The notes below the pieces were generated by a model that was not told where the DNA came from, made no database searches, and worked only from the letters and a program-made list of their open reading frames with translations. From Alistipes sp. (GTDB lineage Bacteria > Bacteroidota > Bacteroidia > Bacteroidales > Rikenellaceae): a DNA stretch of 64,000 bases. Positions 16,135-24,503 of this stretch are shown piece by piece. The stretch's first letter is position 1, and every line of letters starts with the position of its first letter. A program made the position numbers and the translations under genes. The stretch lies in assembly GCA_017465055.1 (NCBI GenBank), contig JAFTWZ010000015.1, positions 1-64,000 on the forward strand. Reading direction: 5' to 3'.

Positions 16135-17151
16135 ATGGCAGAGAAAGTACAGGTAAACGCCGATAAGCTCAAGGTGCTGTCGGCCGTTATGGACAAGATT
16201 GAGAAGGACTTCGGCAAGGGCTCTATTATGCGTATGTCGAGCGACACGGTAGCCGACGTGCCGGTGATTCCTACGGGCTCTATCACGCTCGATATGGCGT
16301 TGGGCGTTGGTGGTTATCCTAAGGGTCGTGTTATCGAGATATTTGGCCCTGAGTCGTCGGGTAAGACCACGCTGGCTATCCACGCCATCGCCGAGGCTCA
16401 GAAGGCTGGTGGTATCGCTGCATTTATCGATGCCGAGCACGCCTTCGACAGCTACTATGCTCAGAAACTCGGTGTCGATGTCGACAACCTGCTGGTGTCG
16501 CAGCCCGATAATGGCGAGCAGGCATTAGAGATTGCCGACTCGCTGATACGCTCGAGTGCTATCGACATCATCGTTATCGACTCTGTTGCGGCGCTCACGC
16601 CAAAGGCCGAGATTGAGGGCGATATGGGCGACTCGAAGATGGGTCTGCAGGCACGTCTTATGTCGCAGGCACTACGTAAGCTCACAGCCTCGATATCTAA
16701 GACCAAGACCGTGTGTATCTTCATCAACCAGCTACGCGATAAGATAGGCGTGGTGTATGGCAACCCCGAGACTACGACGGGTGGTAATGCCCTGAAGTTC
16801 TACGCCAGCGTGCGTATCGACATACGTCGCTCGTCGGTGATTAAGGATGGCGAGGAGCAGCTCGGTACACGTACTAAGGTCAAGGTCGTAAAGAACAAGG
16901 TGGCACCTCCATTTAAGAAGGCCGAGTTCGACATTATGTTCGGCGAGGGTATCTCTAAGCTTGGCGAGATTATTGACCTCGGTGTCGACTACGAGATTAT
17001 CAAGAAGTCGGGCTCGTGGTTCTCGTATGGCGACAGGAAGATTGGCCAGGGTCGCGATGCCGTTAAGGAGGCGTTGAAGAACGACGAGAAGCTGATGGAG
17101 GAGATTGAGCTTCGCGTGCGCGAGGCTATGAGCGAGACGAAGGGTAGGTAG
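16135..17151 (+). CDS. recA: Recombinase RecA
   Basis: The 338-residue protein has the RecA core: Walker [10 protein letters not shown], Walker [11 protein letters not shown], the DNA-binding loops around [19 protein letters not shown] and [30 protein letters not shown], and a C-terminal domain. It forms filaments on single-stranded DNA for recombination and the SOS response. Length is normal. It follows the peroxidase gene by 34 bp. No SOS box could be recognised upstream. A GC-rich hairpin at 17184-17211 follows, possibly an attenuating or terminating structure before the next gene. Confidence 0.98.
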   Translation: MAEKVQVNADKLKVLSAVMDKIEKDFGKGSIMRMSSDTVADVPVIPTGSITLDMALGVGGYPKGRVIEIFGPESSGKTTLAIHAIAEAQKAGGIAAFIDAEHAFDSYYAQKLGVDVDNLLVSQPDNGEQALEIADSLIRSSAIDIIVIDSVAALTPKAEIEGDMGDSKMGLQARLMSQALRKLTASISKTKTVCIFINQLRDKIGVVYGNPETTTGGNALKFYASVRIDIRRSSVIKDGEEQLGTRTKVKVVKNKVAPPFKKAEFDIMFGEGISKLGEIIDLGVDYEIIKKSGSWFSYGDRKIGQGRDAVKEALKNDEKLMEEIELRVREAMSETKGR

Positions 17152-17183
17152 TAAGCCCCGAGCTTCGGATTATATAACCCAGC

Positions 17184-17211
17184 GAGTCTATCCCCAGGGT
17201 GGGGTAGACTC
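17184..17211 (+). terminator. Hairpin between recA and relA/spoT
   Basis: GAGTCTATCCCC and GGGGTAGACTC form a stem of about 11 bp with one bulged base around a 5-nt loop. No solid T-run follows, so termination may be weak. Confidence 0.4.
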
Positions 17212-17236
17212 TGTTGGCATATTTAATTGCGAGACT

Positions 17237-19486
17237 ATGGAGTATACACAAGCAGATGAGCTACTTATAGCACAAAAGTGGGAGGAGCTGGAGGATGCCT
17301 GTCGCAAGGCTAAGGTGTGCCGCCGCGACGATGATTGGCAGTTTGTAAGACGAGCCTTCTTCCTCGCAAAGGAGGCGCACAAGGGCGTACGTCGTCGTTC
17401 GGGCGAGCCCTACGTTATCCACCCTATAGAGGTGGCGCTCATCGCTGTGCGCGAGATAGGTCTCGGCAAGAAGAGCGTTGTAGCGGCGCTACTTCACGAT
17501 GTGGTCGAGGATACGGAGTATACGCTCGAGGATATAGAGCGTATCTTCTCGCCTAAGATTGCCTCGATGGTCGACGGCCTTACGAAGATGTCGGGGGTCT
17601 TCAATGCCGACAGCTCTGAGCAAGCCGAATACTTCCGCAAGGTGCTGCTTACGCTCTCGGACGACGTGCGCGTGATAATCATCAAGATTGCGGACCGCCT
17701 GCACAATATGCGCACCCTGGGCGCTATGCCCCACAATAAGCAGATAAAGATTACCAGCGAGACCATATACCTCTTCGTGCCGTTGGCCTACCGCCTCGGC
17801 CTGCACGCCATAAAGAGCGAGCTTGAGGACCTGTGTATGAAGTATCGCTTCCCCGAGGAGTATGAGGATATAAAGCGTAAGATTGACGATACGGAGACTG
17901 AGCGTCAGGCCTTCATCGAGAGGTTTATGGCGCCGATACGTCAGGTGCTCGACCGTAATAAGTTCCAGTACGAGATGACGGCGCGCGTCAAGAGCGTATA
18001 CTCCATATGGAATAAGATGCGCCGCAAGAATATACCCTTCGAGGAGGTCTACGACCTCTTTGCCATACGCATAGTCTTCAAGGCTCTGCCCTTCCCCTCG
18101 GAGAAGACGCAGTGCTGGCAGATATACTCCTGCGTTACGGATATCTACACGCCGCATCCTGGACGCCTGCGCGACTGGGTGAGCATCCCCAAGTCCAATG
18201 GCTACGAGGCGCTGCACTCTACGGTTATGGGCCCCGATGGCATATGGGTCGAGGTGCAGGTGCGCACCGAGCGTATGGACGATATTGCCGAGCGTGGCTT
18301 TGCGGCACACTGGAAGTATAAGCACGCCTCTATGTCGCAGGAGGAGGATGGCTTAGAGAGCTGGCTGCGTAAGGTTAGAGAGGCGCTTAGTAGCCCTACG
18401 GAGAGCGCGCTTGAGTTCTTGGATAACTTTAAACTGTCGCTCTACAAGCGTGATATCGTGGTCTTCACGCCTAAGGGTAAGCCTATCACACTGCCTTATG
18501 GCGCTACGGTGCTCGACTTTGCCTACGAGATACATACCAATATCGGTAATCACGCCATAGGTGCCAAGATAAATCACCGTATTATGCCTGTCACCACGAA
18601 GCTAAATAGTGGCGATCAGGTAGAGGTTATCACGGCAGAGAATGTACACCCTAAGTCGGGACAGCTCGAGGTAGTGATTACCAGCAAGGCGCGTCAGGCT
18701 ATTCAAGACTATCTGAAGAGCGAGCGCGAGGATAATATCGAGCACGGTATGCGCCACCTCGAGGAGTCGCTTGCCGAGTATAACGTCACGCTTAATGGCC
18801 GAGTGCTACGCAAGCTGATGACGGCCTACGAGTGTCGCAATAAGGATGAGCTATATAGCAAGATAGGTGCAGGCATCATCACACTCGATAATCTCGAGTC
18901 GCTGCTCAAGGAGAACTCGTCGCGTAAGGTGCTCAAGTTTTGGAAGCTCCTTATCCCTAGAACCAAAAGTGAAGAGACCGAGGATATAGACCTCGAGGAT
19001 GAGGCTACTACGCTCGACGATACGGTGCAGAACGAGGATAGCGCTGCTGGTGGTCCCGAGTTCGTTATGGCCGAGTGTTGCGAGCCTATACCGGGCGATA
19101 GGGTGGTCGGTTACCGTGATCCGCATAGTGGACGTATCATTGTTCACAAGTCGACGTGCGATAAGCTAATTAAGCTGGCCGCGCAGTTTGGTAACAACAT
19201 AATCAAGGAGGATGATATCAAGTGGTCGCAGCAGAAGGCCGTTTCGTATCTTGCCTCTGTAGAGCTCTACGGAATCGATAGGGCGGGCATCATCCTCGAT
19301 TTAACGCGACTTATAACTTCAGACTTTAGCATAAATATGCGAGCTATAAGTGTCCAGTCTCACGATGGAATTTTCGAGGGTACTATCAGTATCTATGTGC
19401 AGGATATCGATAGTCTTAATGCGCTCCTGGATAATATACGCAAGATTAAGGGTATCGAGAGCGTGAAGCGTCTGCTCAATACATAA
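17237..19486 (+). CDS. Bifunctional (p)ppGpp synthetase/hydrolase, RelA/SpoT family
   Basis: The 749-residue protein has all long-RSH domains: HD hydrolase (about residues 50-200, with VVAALLHDVVEDTEYT and IKIADRLHNMRTL intact), synthetase (about 240-350, with VKSVYSIWNKM, YDLFAIRIVF and GYEALHSTVMG), TGS (about 400-460, VVFTPKGKPITLPYGATVLDFAYEIHT), a Cys-bearing zinc-finger region (AECCEPIPGDRVVGY) and a C-terminal ACT domain (about 672-749). The intact HDxxED motif means it should degrade as well as make the alarmone, as a Rel/SpoT type. It lies 85 bp after recA. Confidence 0.96.
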   Translation: MEYTQADELLIAQKWEELEDACRKAKVCRRDDDWQFVRRAFFLAKEAHKGVRRRSGEPYVIHPIEVALIAVREIGLGKKSVVAALLHDVVEDTEYTLEDIERIFSPKIASMVDGLTKMSGVFNADSSEQAEYFRKVLLTLSDDVRVIIIKIADRLHNMRTLGAMPHNKQIKITSETIYLFVPLAYRLGLHAIKSELEDLCMKYRFPEEYEDIKRKIDDTETERQAFIERFMAPIRQVLDRNKFQYEMTARVKSVYSIWNKMRRKNIPFEEVYDLFAIRIVFKALPFPSEKTQCWQIYSCVTDIYTPHPGRLRDWVSIPKSNGYEALHSTVMGPDGIWVEVQVRTERMDDIAERGFAAHWKYKHASMSQEEDGLESWLRKVREALSSPTESALEFLDNFKLSLYKRDIVVFTPKGKPITLPYGATVLDFAYEIHTNIGNHAIGAKINHRIMPVTTKLNSGDQVEVITAENVHPKSGQLEVVITSKARQAIQDYLKSEREDNIEHGMRHLEESLAEYNVTLNGRVLRKLMTAYECRNKDELYSKIGAGIITLDNLESLLKENSSRKVLKFWKLLIPRTKSEETEDIDLEDEATTLDDTVQNEDSAAGGPEFVMAECCEPIPGDRVVGYRDPHSGRIIVHKSTCDKLIKLAAQFGNNIIKEDDIKWSQQKAVSYLASVELYGIDRAGIILDLTRLITSDFSINMRAISVQSHDGIFEGTISIYVQDIDSLNALLDNIRKIKGIESVKRLLNT

Positions 19487-19862
19487 TTTGTGGCGGTGTG
19501 CTGTGACCAACGTAGCTCTCTTTGGTGAGTATATGAATGGGGTAGATGATTGCTACGATTTTTGATCTGCCATATGGTGCGATGCTCAGTGTCGAGCTAC
19601 TTGCTGTAAGCAGCTATCTCGACCTCTGCACTGGTTAAATATCTTTACTATTGAGAGTAGATATCTGCATCGTGTCATTGGCGTTTTACCAGATCGAATC
19701 GTTGCTGCTATCCGCTTTAATATTCTTCGCACACTGACCATAACTAAGGCTTGCGATGTCTAAATATGGCGGGGTAGTGCAGTAGAGAGATGATAAATTG
19801 GGTAGCTGACGACGGCTACTGCTATGCAATATAATTTTATAAAACTAATTTATAACTTAACT
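19487..19862. other. Spacer with no recognised feature
   Basis: These 376 bp hold no convincing ORF, repeat, hairpin terminator or consensus promoter that I can see. An ATG at 19824 is in frame with the HIT gene but would add 13 residues not expected for the family. Confidence 0.5.
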
Positions 19863-20246
19863 ATGGCAACAATTTTTTCACGTATCGTAGCTGGCGAGAT
19901 TCCCAGCTATAAGGTAGCAGAGAACGATAAGTTCTACGCCTTCCTCGACATTGCTCCATTGGCTAAGGGACACACTTTGGTTATCCCTAAGCGCGAGGTT
20001 GACTACTTCTACGACCTCGAGGACGATGAACTTGCGGAGATGATAGTTTTCGCTAAGAGTATTGCGAAGAAAATTCAGGCAACTACGCGCTGTAAGAAGG
20101 TCGCAACGGTAGTTTTGGGCCTCGAAGTACCCCACGCACACATCCATTTGGTGCCAATGAACACCGAGAAAGATGTAGATTTTAGTAAGGATAAGCTCTC
20201 TCTCACTCCAGAAGAGTTCGCCGAAATAGCAGCTTCGCTCCAGTAA
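19863..20246 (+). CDS. HIT-family nucleotide hydrolase (HinT-like)
   Basis: The 127-residue protein has the histidine triad motif HAHIHLVPMN near the C-terminus, with FSRIVAGEIPSYKVAEND at the N-terminus and the FLDIAPLAKGHTLVIPK strand of the family. HIT proteins cleave nucleoside phosphoramidates and adenylates. I use MATIFSRI as the start because related proteins begin there; an upstream ATG at 19824 is in frame. It is a single gene with a terminator after it. Confidence 0.93.
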   Translation: MATIFSRIVAGEIPSYKVAENDKFYAFLDIAPLAKGHTLVIPKREVDYFYDLEDDELAEMIVFAKSIAKKIQATTRCKKVATVVLGLEVPHAHIHLVPMNTEKDVDFSKDKLSLTPEEFAEIAASLQ

Positions 20247-20282
20247 TCAACGGCTGTTGATAACTATATAACAGCTTAATTA

Positions 20283-20328
20283 ATAGGGTAGTACAATGTT
20301 ATTAACATAGTGCTACCCTATATATTTT
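20283..20328 (+). terminator. Terminator after the HIT gene
   Basis: ATAGGGTAG and CTACCCTAT form a 9-bp stem, extended by inner pairing around TGTTATTAACA, followed by ATATTTT. Confidence 0.7.
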
Positions 20329-20409
20329 AACATAATATTCTCTTTCTCTCTTTTCTCCCTATTTGACCTTCGATTTTCGCACTTGAAGAGTGTAAAATTG
20401 ATTATTCTA

Positions 20410-20525
20410 CACCCCTTACATTACAAATGTAAATCATTGACAAATCAATAATCTATACAGATGTTACAAATGTAATTACATTTAACAACAATTACAATTG
20501 TTAATTGTTACATTTGTAAGACTAT
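20410..20525. promoter_or_regulatory. Cluster of TTACAAATGTAA-type sites
   Basis: The 12-mer TTACAAATGTAA occurs at 20421-20432 and 20464-20475, its reverse form TTACATTTGTAA at 20508-20519, and related half-sites lie between. The block 20463-20520 is an imperfect palindrome as a whole. The surrounding 20330-20790 is very AT-rich with no gene. It may be an operator array for a DNA-binding protein, possibly the one encoded at 20897. Confidence 0.45.
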
Positions 20526-20793
20526 TTGCAATTAGGTCAACCATACAATTTGCCCCTGATTCTCACTAATTAAAACATTAAACTTTATTTTTTATAGCAT
20601 TAAAAATGAGCTACTTATAACTTTTATATAAAATTGATTATCTATTGAAACGTGATAATAGGGGTTTTTGCCATTATTGGTGTTGTTGAGGTCTGTTGTT
20701 GTGCTTAAACTGGCTAAATACAGGTGTTTATGACTTGTTATATGATAATTATTATAGGTAGGGTTATTTTTGTAATTTAACTATAATTACTGT

Positions 20794-20845
20794 TATGACA
20801 TTTGTCATAGTTATTAACAGTTATCAACATATGACCAATGTCAAA
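20794..20845 (+). promoter_or_regulatory. Paired operator sites upstream of the XRE-type gene
   Basis: TATGACA-TT-TGTCATA (20794-20809) is a perfect 16-bp palindrome; TATGACC-AA-TGTCAAA (20830-20845) is a degenerate second copy 36 bp away, ending 4 bp before the -33 element. Layout and symmetry suit a repressor binding two sites beside its own promoter. Confidence 0.65.
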
Positions 20846-20849
20846 ATTA

Positions 20850-20881
20850 TTTGCTTTACAAAAATAAATTTTGTATCTTTG
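20850..20881 (+). promoter_or_regulatory. Promoter of the XRE-type regulator gene
   Basis: TTTG (20850-20853), 20 bp, TATCTTTG (20874-20881). The start codon at 20897 leaves a very short leader of about 12 nt. Confidence 0.75.
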
Positions 20882-20896
20882 TAAAAACATTCATTT

Positions 20897-21382
20897 ATGA
20901 AGGAAAAACTCGACATTTTGTGCCAAACGTTTCAGATTAATGCTTCGGAGCTTGCGAAGAGCCTCGGTGTAGATGCCTCTGCAATCTCGCATCTGAGGTC
21001 TGGTCGTAACAATCCGCGCTACGATTTTTTGGTCAAGATACTCCGAACTTACCCTACCATTAATCCTGATTGGCTTCTGCTCGACAGCGACCAGGTACTG
21101 CGCGACGGAGCAGAGACTCCTACGAAGATTGCCTCTCTCCCTCTCCCCGACGACGAGGAGTTTCAGTCGCCCGATGGTAGCTCCGAAGATGACGAGTCGA
21201 CGTTGGATTCGAGAATATCGTCTGAGGTTTCAACCGATAATCGTGATGCGAGTTCGAGCGATAATAGTCGTGCTGATGTTGGAGAGTTCCCCCCACTTCG
21301 ACTCTCTGGCAAGCGCGTAGAGAGAGTTATAGTTCTCTATACTGATAAGTCCTTCGAGAGCTATACACCGACTGAAAAGTAA
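20897..21382 (+). CDS. XRE/CI-type helix-turn-helix regulator
   Basis: The 161-residue protein has an N-terminal lambda-repressor-like DNA-binding domain (about residues 1-65), with the helix-turn-helix INASELAKSLGVDASAISHL followed by SGRNNPRYDFLVKILRTYP and the NPDWLLL motif common to Bacteroidetes repressors. A long acidic Ser/Asp-rich linker (about 75-135) leads to a short conserved tail, RVERVIVLYTDKSFESY. No peptidase domain of the LexA/CI type is present. The promoter with two operator-like palindromes upstream suggests autoregulation. No phage genes are nearby, so it is probably a cellular regulator; targets are unknown. Confidence 0.85.
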   Translation: MKEKLDILCQTFQINASELAKSLGVDASAISHLRSGRNNPRYDFLVKILRTYPTINPDWLLLDSDQVLRDGAETPTKIASLPLPDDEEFQSPDGSSEDDESTLDSRISSEVSTDNRDASSSDNSRADVGEFPPLRLSGKRVERVIVLYTDKSFESYTPTEK

Positions 21383-21807
21383 CCCCGAAAAGGTAGGTGT
21401 AGAGTGTAAATGGATGTTAATAATTTGAATTATTGGCTTGGTGAAATGGCGATTGACTGTAAGCTCATTTCTTCTGTATGATTGGTATCTCGTACACCAC
21501 TTTGCTCTGTAGTCGCATTGTTATATTGTGGTGGTTGGGACACTATTTCTATTATGATTGGTATCGAATGACAAGACAACTACCTATCCAAGTGTTGAGG
21601 TTTGTGGGCGACGTTCTTTGTCGCTATTGGCTTAATCTGGCCATCTTGTGGATGTGTGTAGTGTTGAAAAGATCCTGAATTACTACTCTCCAAAAGGCTA
21701 AGGATAACAGCTATTATTGTATTTATATGTGGAAATATTGCATATAAATGCGTTAAGTCGTCGAAAAAAATGTAGTAGAATAGCTTGCTGGGTTTGGTTA
21801 GTCCGGG

Positions 21808-21892
21808 TTTGTCAGAGAGTTTAAGTGATTTGTCAGAGAGTTTCAAGGGATTTGTCAGATAGTTTCAAGTGGATGTCAGATGGCTTGAGGGA
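21808..21892. repeat. Four degenerate tandem repeats of 21-23 bp
   Basis: Units starting TTTGTCAGAGAGTTT stand at 21808, 21829 and 21851, with a more diverged fourth at 21874. They lie in the 670-bp convergent spacer between the XRE-type gene and uvrB, which has no supported gene. A 12-mer ATGATTGGTATC also occurs twice (21478 and 21557). Confidence 0.65.
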
Positions 21893-22051
21893 GGATTTTG
21901 AGCGGCGTTATGATTTTATGAACCTCGTTGTCGCTAAGTTCGCCACTCACACTTTACCGCCGTACTTTACCGTCGTATTGATGAGCTACACCTTAGCGAT
22001 CAACGTTGCACGCACTTTTTATTAGGCTTGTTTCTTATTTACTTAAGCTTG

Positions 22052-24367
22052 TTACTTACGCTTTTGAAGTCTCTTGCGTAGCTGCTTTAGCTCATACATC
22101 CTATCGCGGTGCTTGACTGCAACCTTGAAATCGAGGGCTTTAGCCGCAGCTGTCATATCAGTCATAGCCTCCTCGATAAGTCTATCTATCGCCTCTATTA
22201 CCGAGGTGGTATCGCCACTAATGCCGAGTGTGGCCATAATATCATCTTCGAGGTCGCGATCTGTTGGCGTGGGCACTTGCTTGCTATCAGCAACACTGCG
22301 CTGACCATTGTTGTCGCCTGTTGCAGAGTACTCCGAAAGGCTCTCGTTCGCTGTCGTAGAGATTCCTATTCGGCCAGCCGTGACGCTCTCTCCTGCGGTA
22401 TATCGACTCTCCCCTTCTGCCGTGTTATATGGCCTATAATTGGCCTTCTCTGGGGCGTTACTCTCTATCTTATGCACCCTCTGCTCAATGCTACGTCGTA
22501 TCTCCTCTTCTGCATCCCTATTGCCCTGCTCGGCCTCCTTAGCGCGTTCGCTGAGGAGCGTGTTAGGCCCTGCGCCGCTCTTCTTTGCCGAGCGAGGTAC
22601 GCAGTCGTGCTCGAAGTTGTACTCTATCTGCTTTGAGCGGCGGCGGTTGCTCTCGATTATTGAGGTGTATAGCGAGCCATTGAGCGTGTCGCCATAGAGT
22701 ATTACCTTGCCGTTTACGTGGCGTGCAGCGCGTCCTGCGACCTGAGTTATCGACCTCACATTGCGCAGGAAACCCTCCTTGTCGGCATCGAGGATAACGA
22801 CTAAAGCAACCTCTGGGAGGTCGATACCCTCACGTAGGAGGTTGACACCAACGATAACATCTATGAGGCCACTGCGCAGGTCATCGAGAATCTGTACGCG
22901 TTCCATAGTCTCTATGTCGGAGTGCAGATACCTATTCTTTATGCCCACGCGGTCGAGGAAGCGCGACACCTCCTCGGATGAGTGCTTGGTGATAGTGGTG
23001 ATTATCACCTTGCCATTACGTTTCGTTATGGCGTTTATGTTGTCTAAGATGTCGTCTATCTGGTTCTCTGTCGGCTTAATTGTCAGCGCCGGGTCTACGA
23101 TATATGTCGGACGTATGAGCTGCTCTATAATTACGCCGTTGCTCTTTTTAATCTCGTATTCTGCAGGCGTAGCACTCACATATATGGTCTTCGGAGTTAG
23201 TCGCTCATACTCTTCGAGTGTCAGTGGGCGGTTGTCCAAGGCGGCAGGTAGTCGGAAACCATACTCTACAAGTGCCATCTTACGGGCGTAGTCACCGCGG
23301 TGCATAGCGCTAATCTGTGGCATTGTCACGTGGCTCTCGTCCACGACCATAAGCATATCTTCGGGCATAAAATCTATGAGGCAGAAGGGGCGTGTTCCTG
23401 CAGCTCGTCGGTCGAAGTATCGCGAGTAGTTCTCTATGCCTGAGCAGTATCCGAGCTCTTTGATCATCTCGAGGTCGTAGTTTACGCGCTGCTTTATACG
23501 CTCTGCCTCCACCATACGGCCCTGGCTCTCGAAGTATTCGTGTTGCTTGATCATATCGCCCTCAATCTCCATTATCACCCTATTTATGGTGTCGCGTGTA
23601 CGCACGAAGAGGTTGCTGGGGTATATCGTCACTGTTTCGAGAGTCTCTAACCTCTGCCCCGATAGTGGGTCGATGCTGTATATAGCCTCTATACTCTTGT
23701 CGTTGAGCATTATTCTGAAGCAGTGGTCTCCGAACTCGCCAAACGAGGCCATTATATCTATTGTTTCGCCTACAACGCGGAACGATGCAGGCTCGAGGGT
23801 GCTCTCCACACGCTTATACAGTGCATCTACAAGGTTGCGCAGTAATAGCTGTCGCGAGATGTGTTGTCCAACGTTGAGTTTTATTGCCGAGGAGTGGAAG
23901 TCGTCGGGGTTACCGCAGCCATATATACACGACACGCTGGCCACGACGATGACGTCTCTACGTCCAGAGAGTAGCGTAGCTACGCACTTTAGGCGCATAC
24001 GCTCAATTTCGTTGTTTATGGCTAAGTCCTTCTCTATGTATGTGTTTGTAGAAGGGATATATGCCTCGGGCTGGTAGTAGTCGTAGTACGACACGAAATA
24101 CTCTACAGCATTCTCTGGAAAGAAGTTTTTAAATTCGCCGTAAAGCTGAGCTGCGAGGGTCTTATTGTGGCTTATTATCAGCGTTGGTTTATCCAGTTGG
24201 GCTATGACATTAGCTATGGTAAACGTCTTGCCCGAGCCAGTTACGCCGAGGAGTGTAGTGTGTGAAAGGCCATTGTTATCCACAGTCTGTACCGACTGCA
24301 CAATATCCTTTATCGCCGCAGGCTGATCGCCCGTTGGCTTATACTCTGCCACTAATTTGAATCCCAT
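22052..24367 (-). CDS. uvrB: UvrABC excision repair helicase subunit B
   Basis: The 771-residue protein has the UvrB helicase core with Walker A GVTGSGKTFT, the beta-hairpin region after VEYFVSYYDYYQPEAYIPS, DEAD-like VVDESHVT, helicase motif QVAGRAARHVNGKVILY and the C-terminal UVR motif (about residues 735-771) that contacts UvrC. It is about 100 residues longer than usual because of a low-complexity, Ser/Thr/Glu-rich stretch around residues 630-715 just before the UVR motif. It verifies DNA damage in nucleotide excision repair. The -7 box ends only 4 bp before the ATG, so the mRNA may be leaderless. Confidence 0.96.
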   Translation of the reverse strand: MGFKLVAEYKPTGDQPAAIKDIVQSVQTVDNNGLSHTTLLGVTGSGKTFTIANVIAQLDKPTLIISHNKTLAAQLYGEFKNFFPENAVEYFVSYYDYYQPEAYIPSTNTYIEKDLAINNEIERMRLKCVATLLSGRRDVIVVASVSCIYGCGNPDDFHSSAIKLNVGQHISRQLLLRNLVDALYKRVESTLEPASFRVVGETIDIMASFGEFGDHCFRIMLNDKSIEAIYSIDPLSGQRLETLETVTIYPSNLFVRTRDTINRVIMEIEGDMIKQHEYFESQGRMVEAERIKQRVNYDLEMIKELGYCSGIENYSRYFDRRAAGTRPFCLIDFMPEDMLMVVDESHVTMPQISAMHRGDYARKMALVEYGFRLPAALDNRPLTLEEYERLTPKTIYVSATPAEYEIKKSNGVIIEQLIRPTYIVDPALTIKPTENQIDDILDNINAITKRNGKVIITTITKHSSEEVSRFLDRVGIKNRYLHSDIETMERVQILDDLRSGLIDVIVGVNLLREGIDLPEVALVVILDADKEGFLRNVRSITQVAGRAARHVNGKVILYGDTLNGSLYTSIIESNRRRSKQIEYNFEHDCVPRSAKKSGAGPNTLLSERAKEAEQGNRDAEEEIRRSIEQRVHKIESNAPEKANYRPYNTAEGESRYTAGESVTAGRIGISTTANESLSEYSATGDNNGQRSVADSKQVPTPTDRDLEDDIMATLGISGDTTSVIEAIDRLIEEAMTDMTAAAKALDFKVAVKHRDRMYELKQLRKRLQKRK

Positions 24368-24371
24368 AGCA

Positions 24372-24379
24372 CAAAGGTA
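24372..24379 (-). promoter_or_regulatory. -7 box of uvrB (possible leaderless start)
   Basis: On the minus strand TACCTTTG is followed by TGCT and then the uvrB ATG. The spacing to the start codon equals that of the gene at 5685. The -33 region overlaps the terminator stem of the lipoprotein operon and is weak. The terminator belongs to the gene ending at 24504 upstream on the same strand. Confidence 0.5.
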
Positions 24380-24380
24380 A

Positions 24381-24430
24381 CAAAAAAATAGAGAGACTGA
24401 ATAAAAAGAACATCTTTTATTCAGCCTCTC
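24381..24430 (-). terminator. Terminator of the Ig-like/IdeS-like operon
   Basis: GAGAGGCTGAATAAAAG and CTTTTTATTCAGTCTCTC (read on the minus strand) form a stem of about 17 bp, followed by TATTTTTTTG. It separates the lipoprotein operon from uvrB. Confidence 0.85.
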
Positions 24431-24503
24431 AAGAATTATTCGTGACTAAAGTACTTTTTAGTTGACCTCAGTCATATTTAGAATACGGTCTCTGCGATGA
24501 TTT

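Noticed and set aside
17489-18325. 278-codon minus-strand frame
   Set aside because: It is the antisense shadow of relA/spoT; the plus-strand protein is fully conserved in all its domains.
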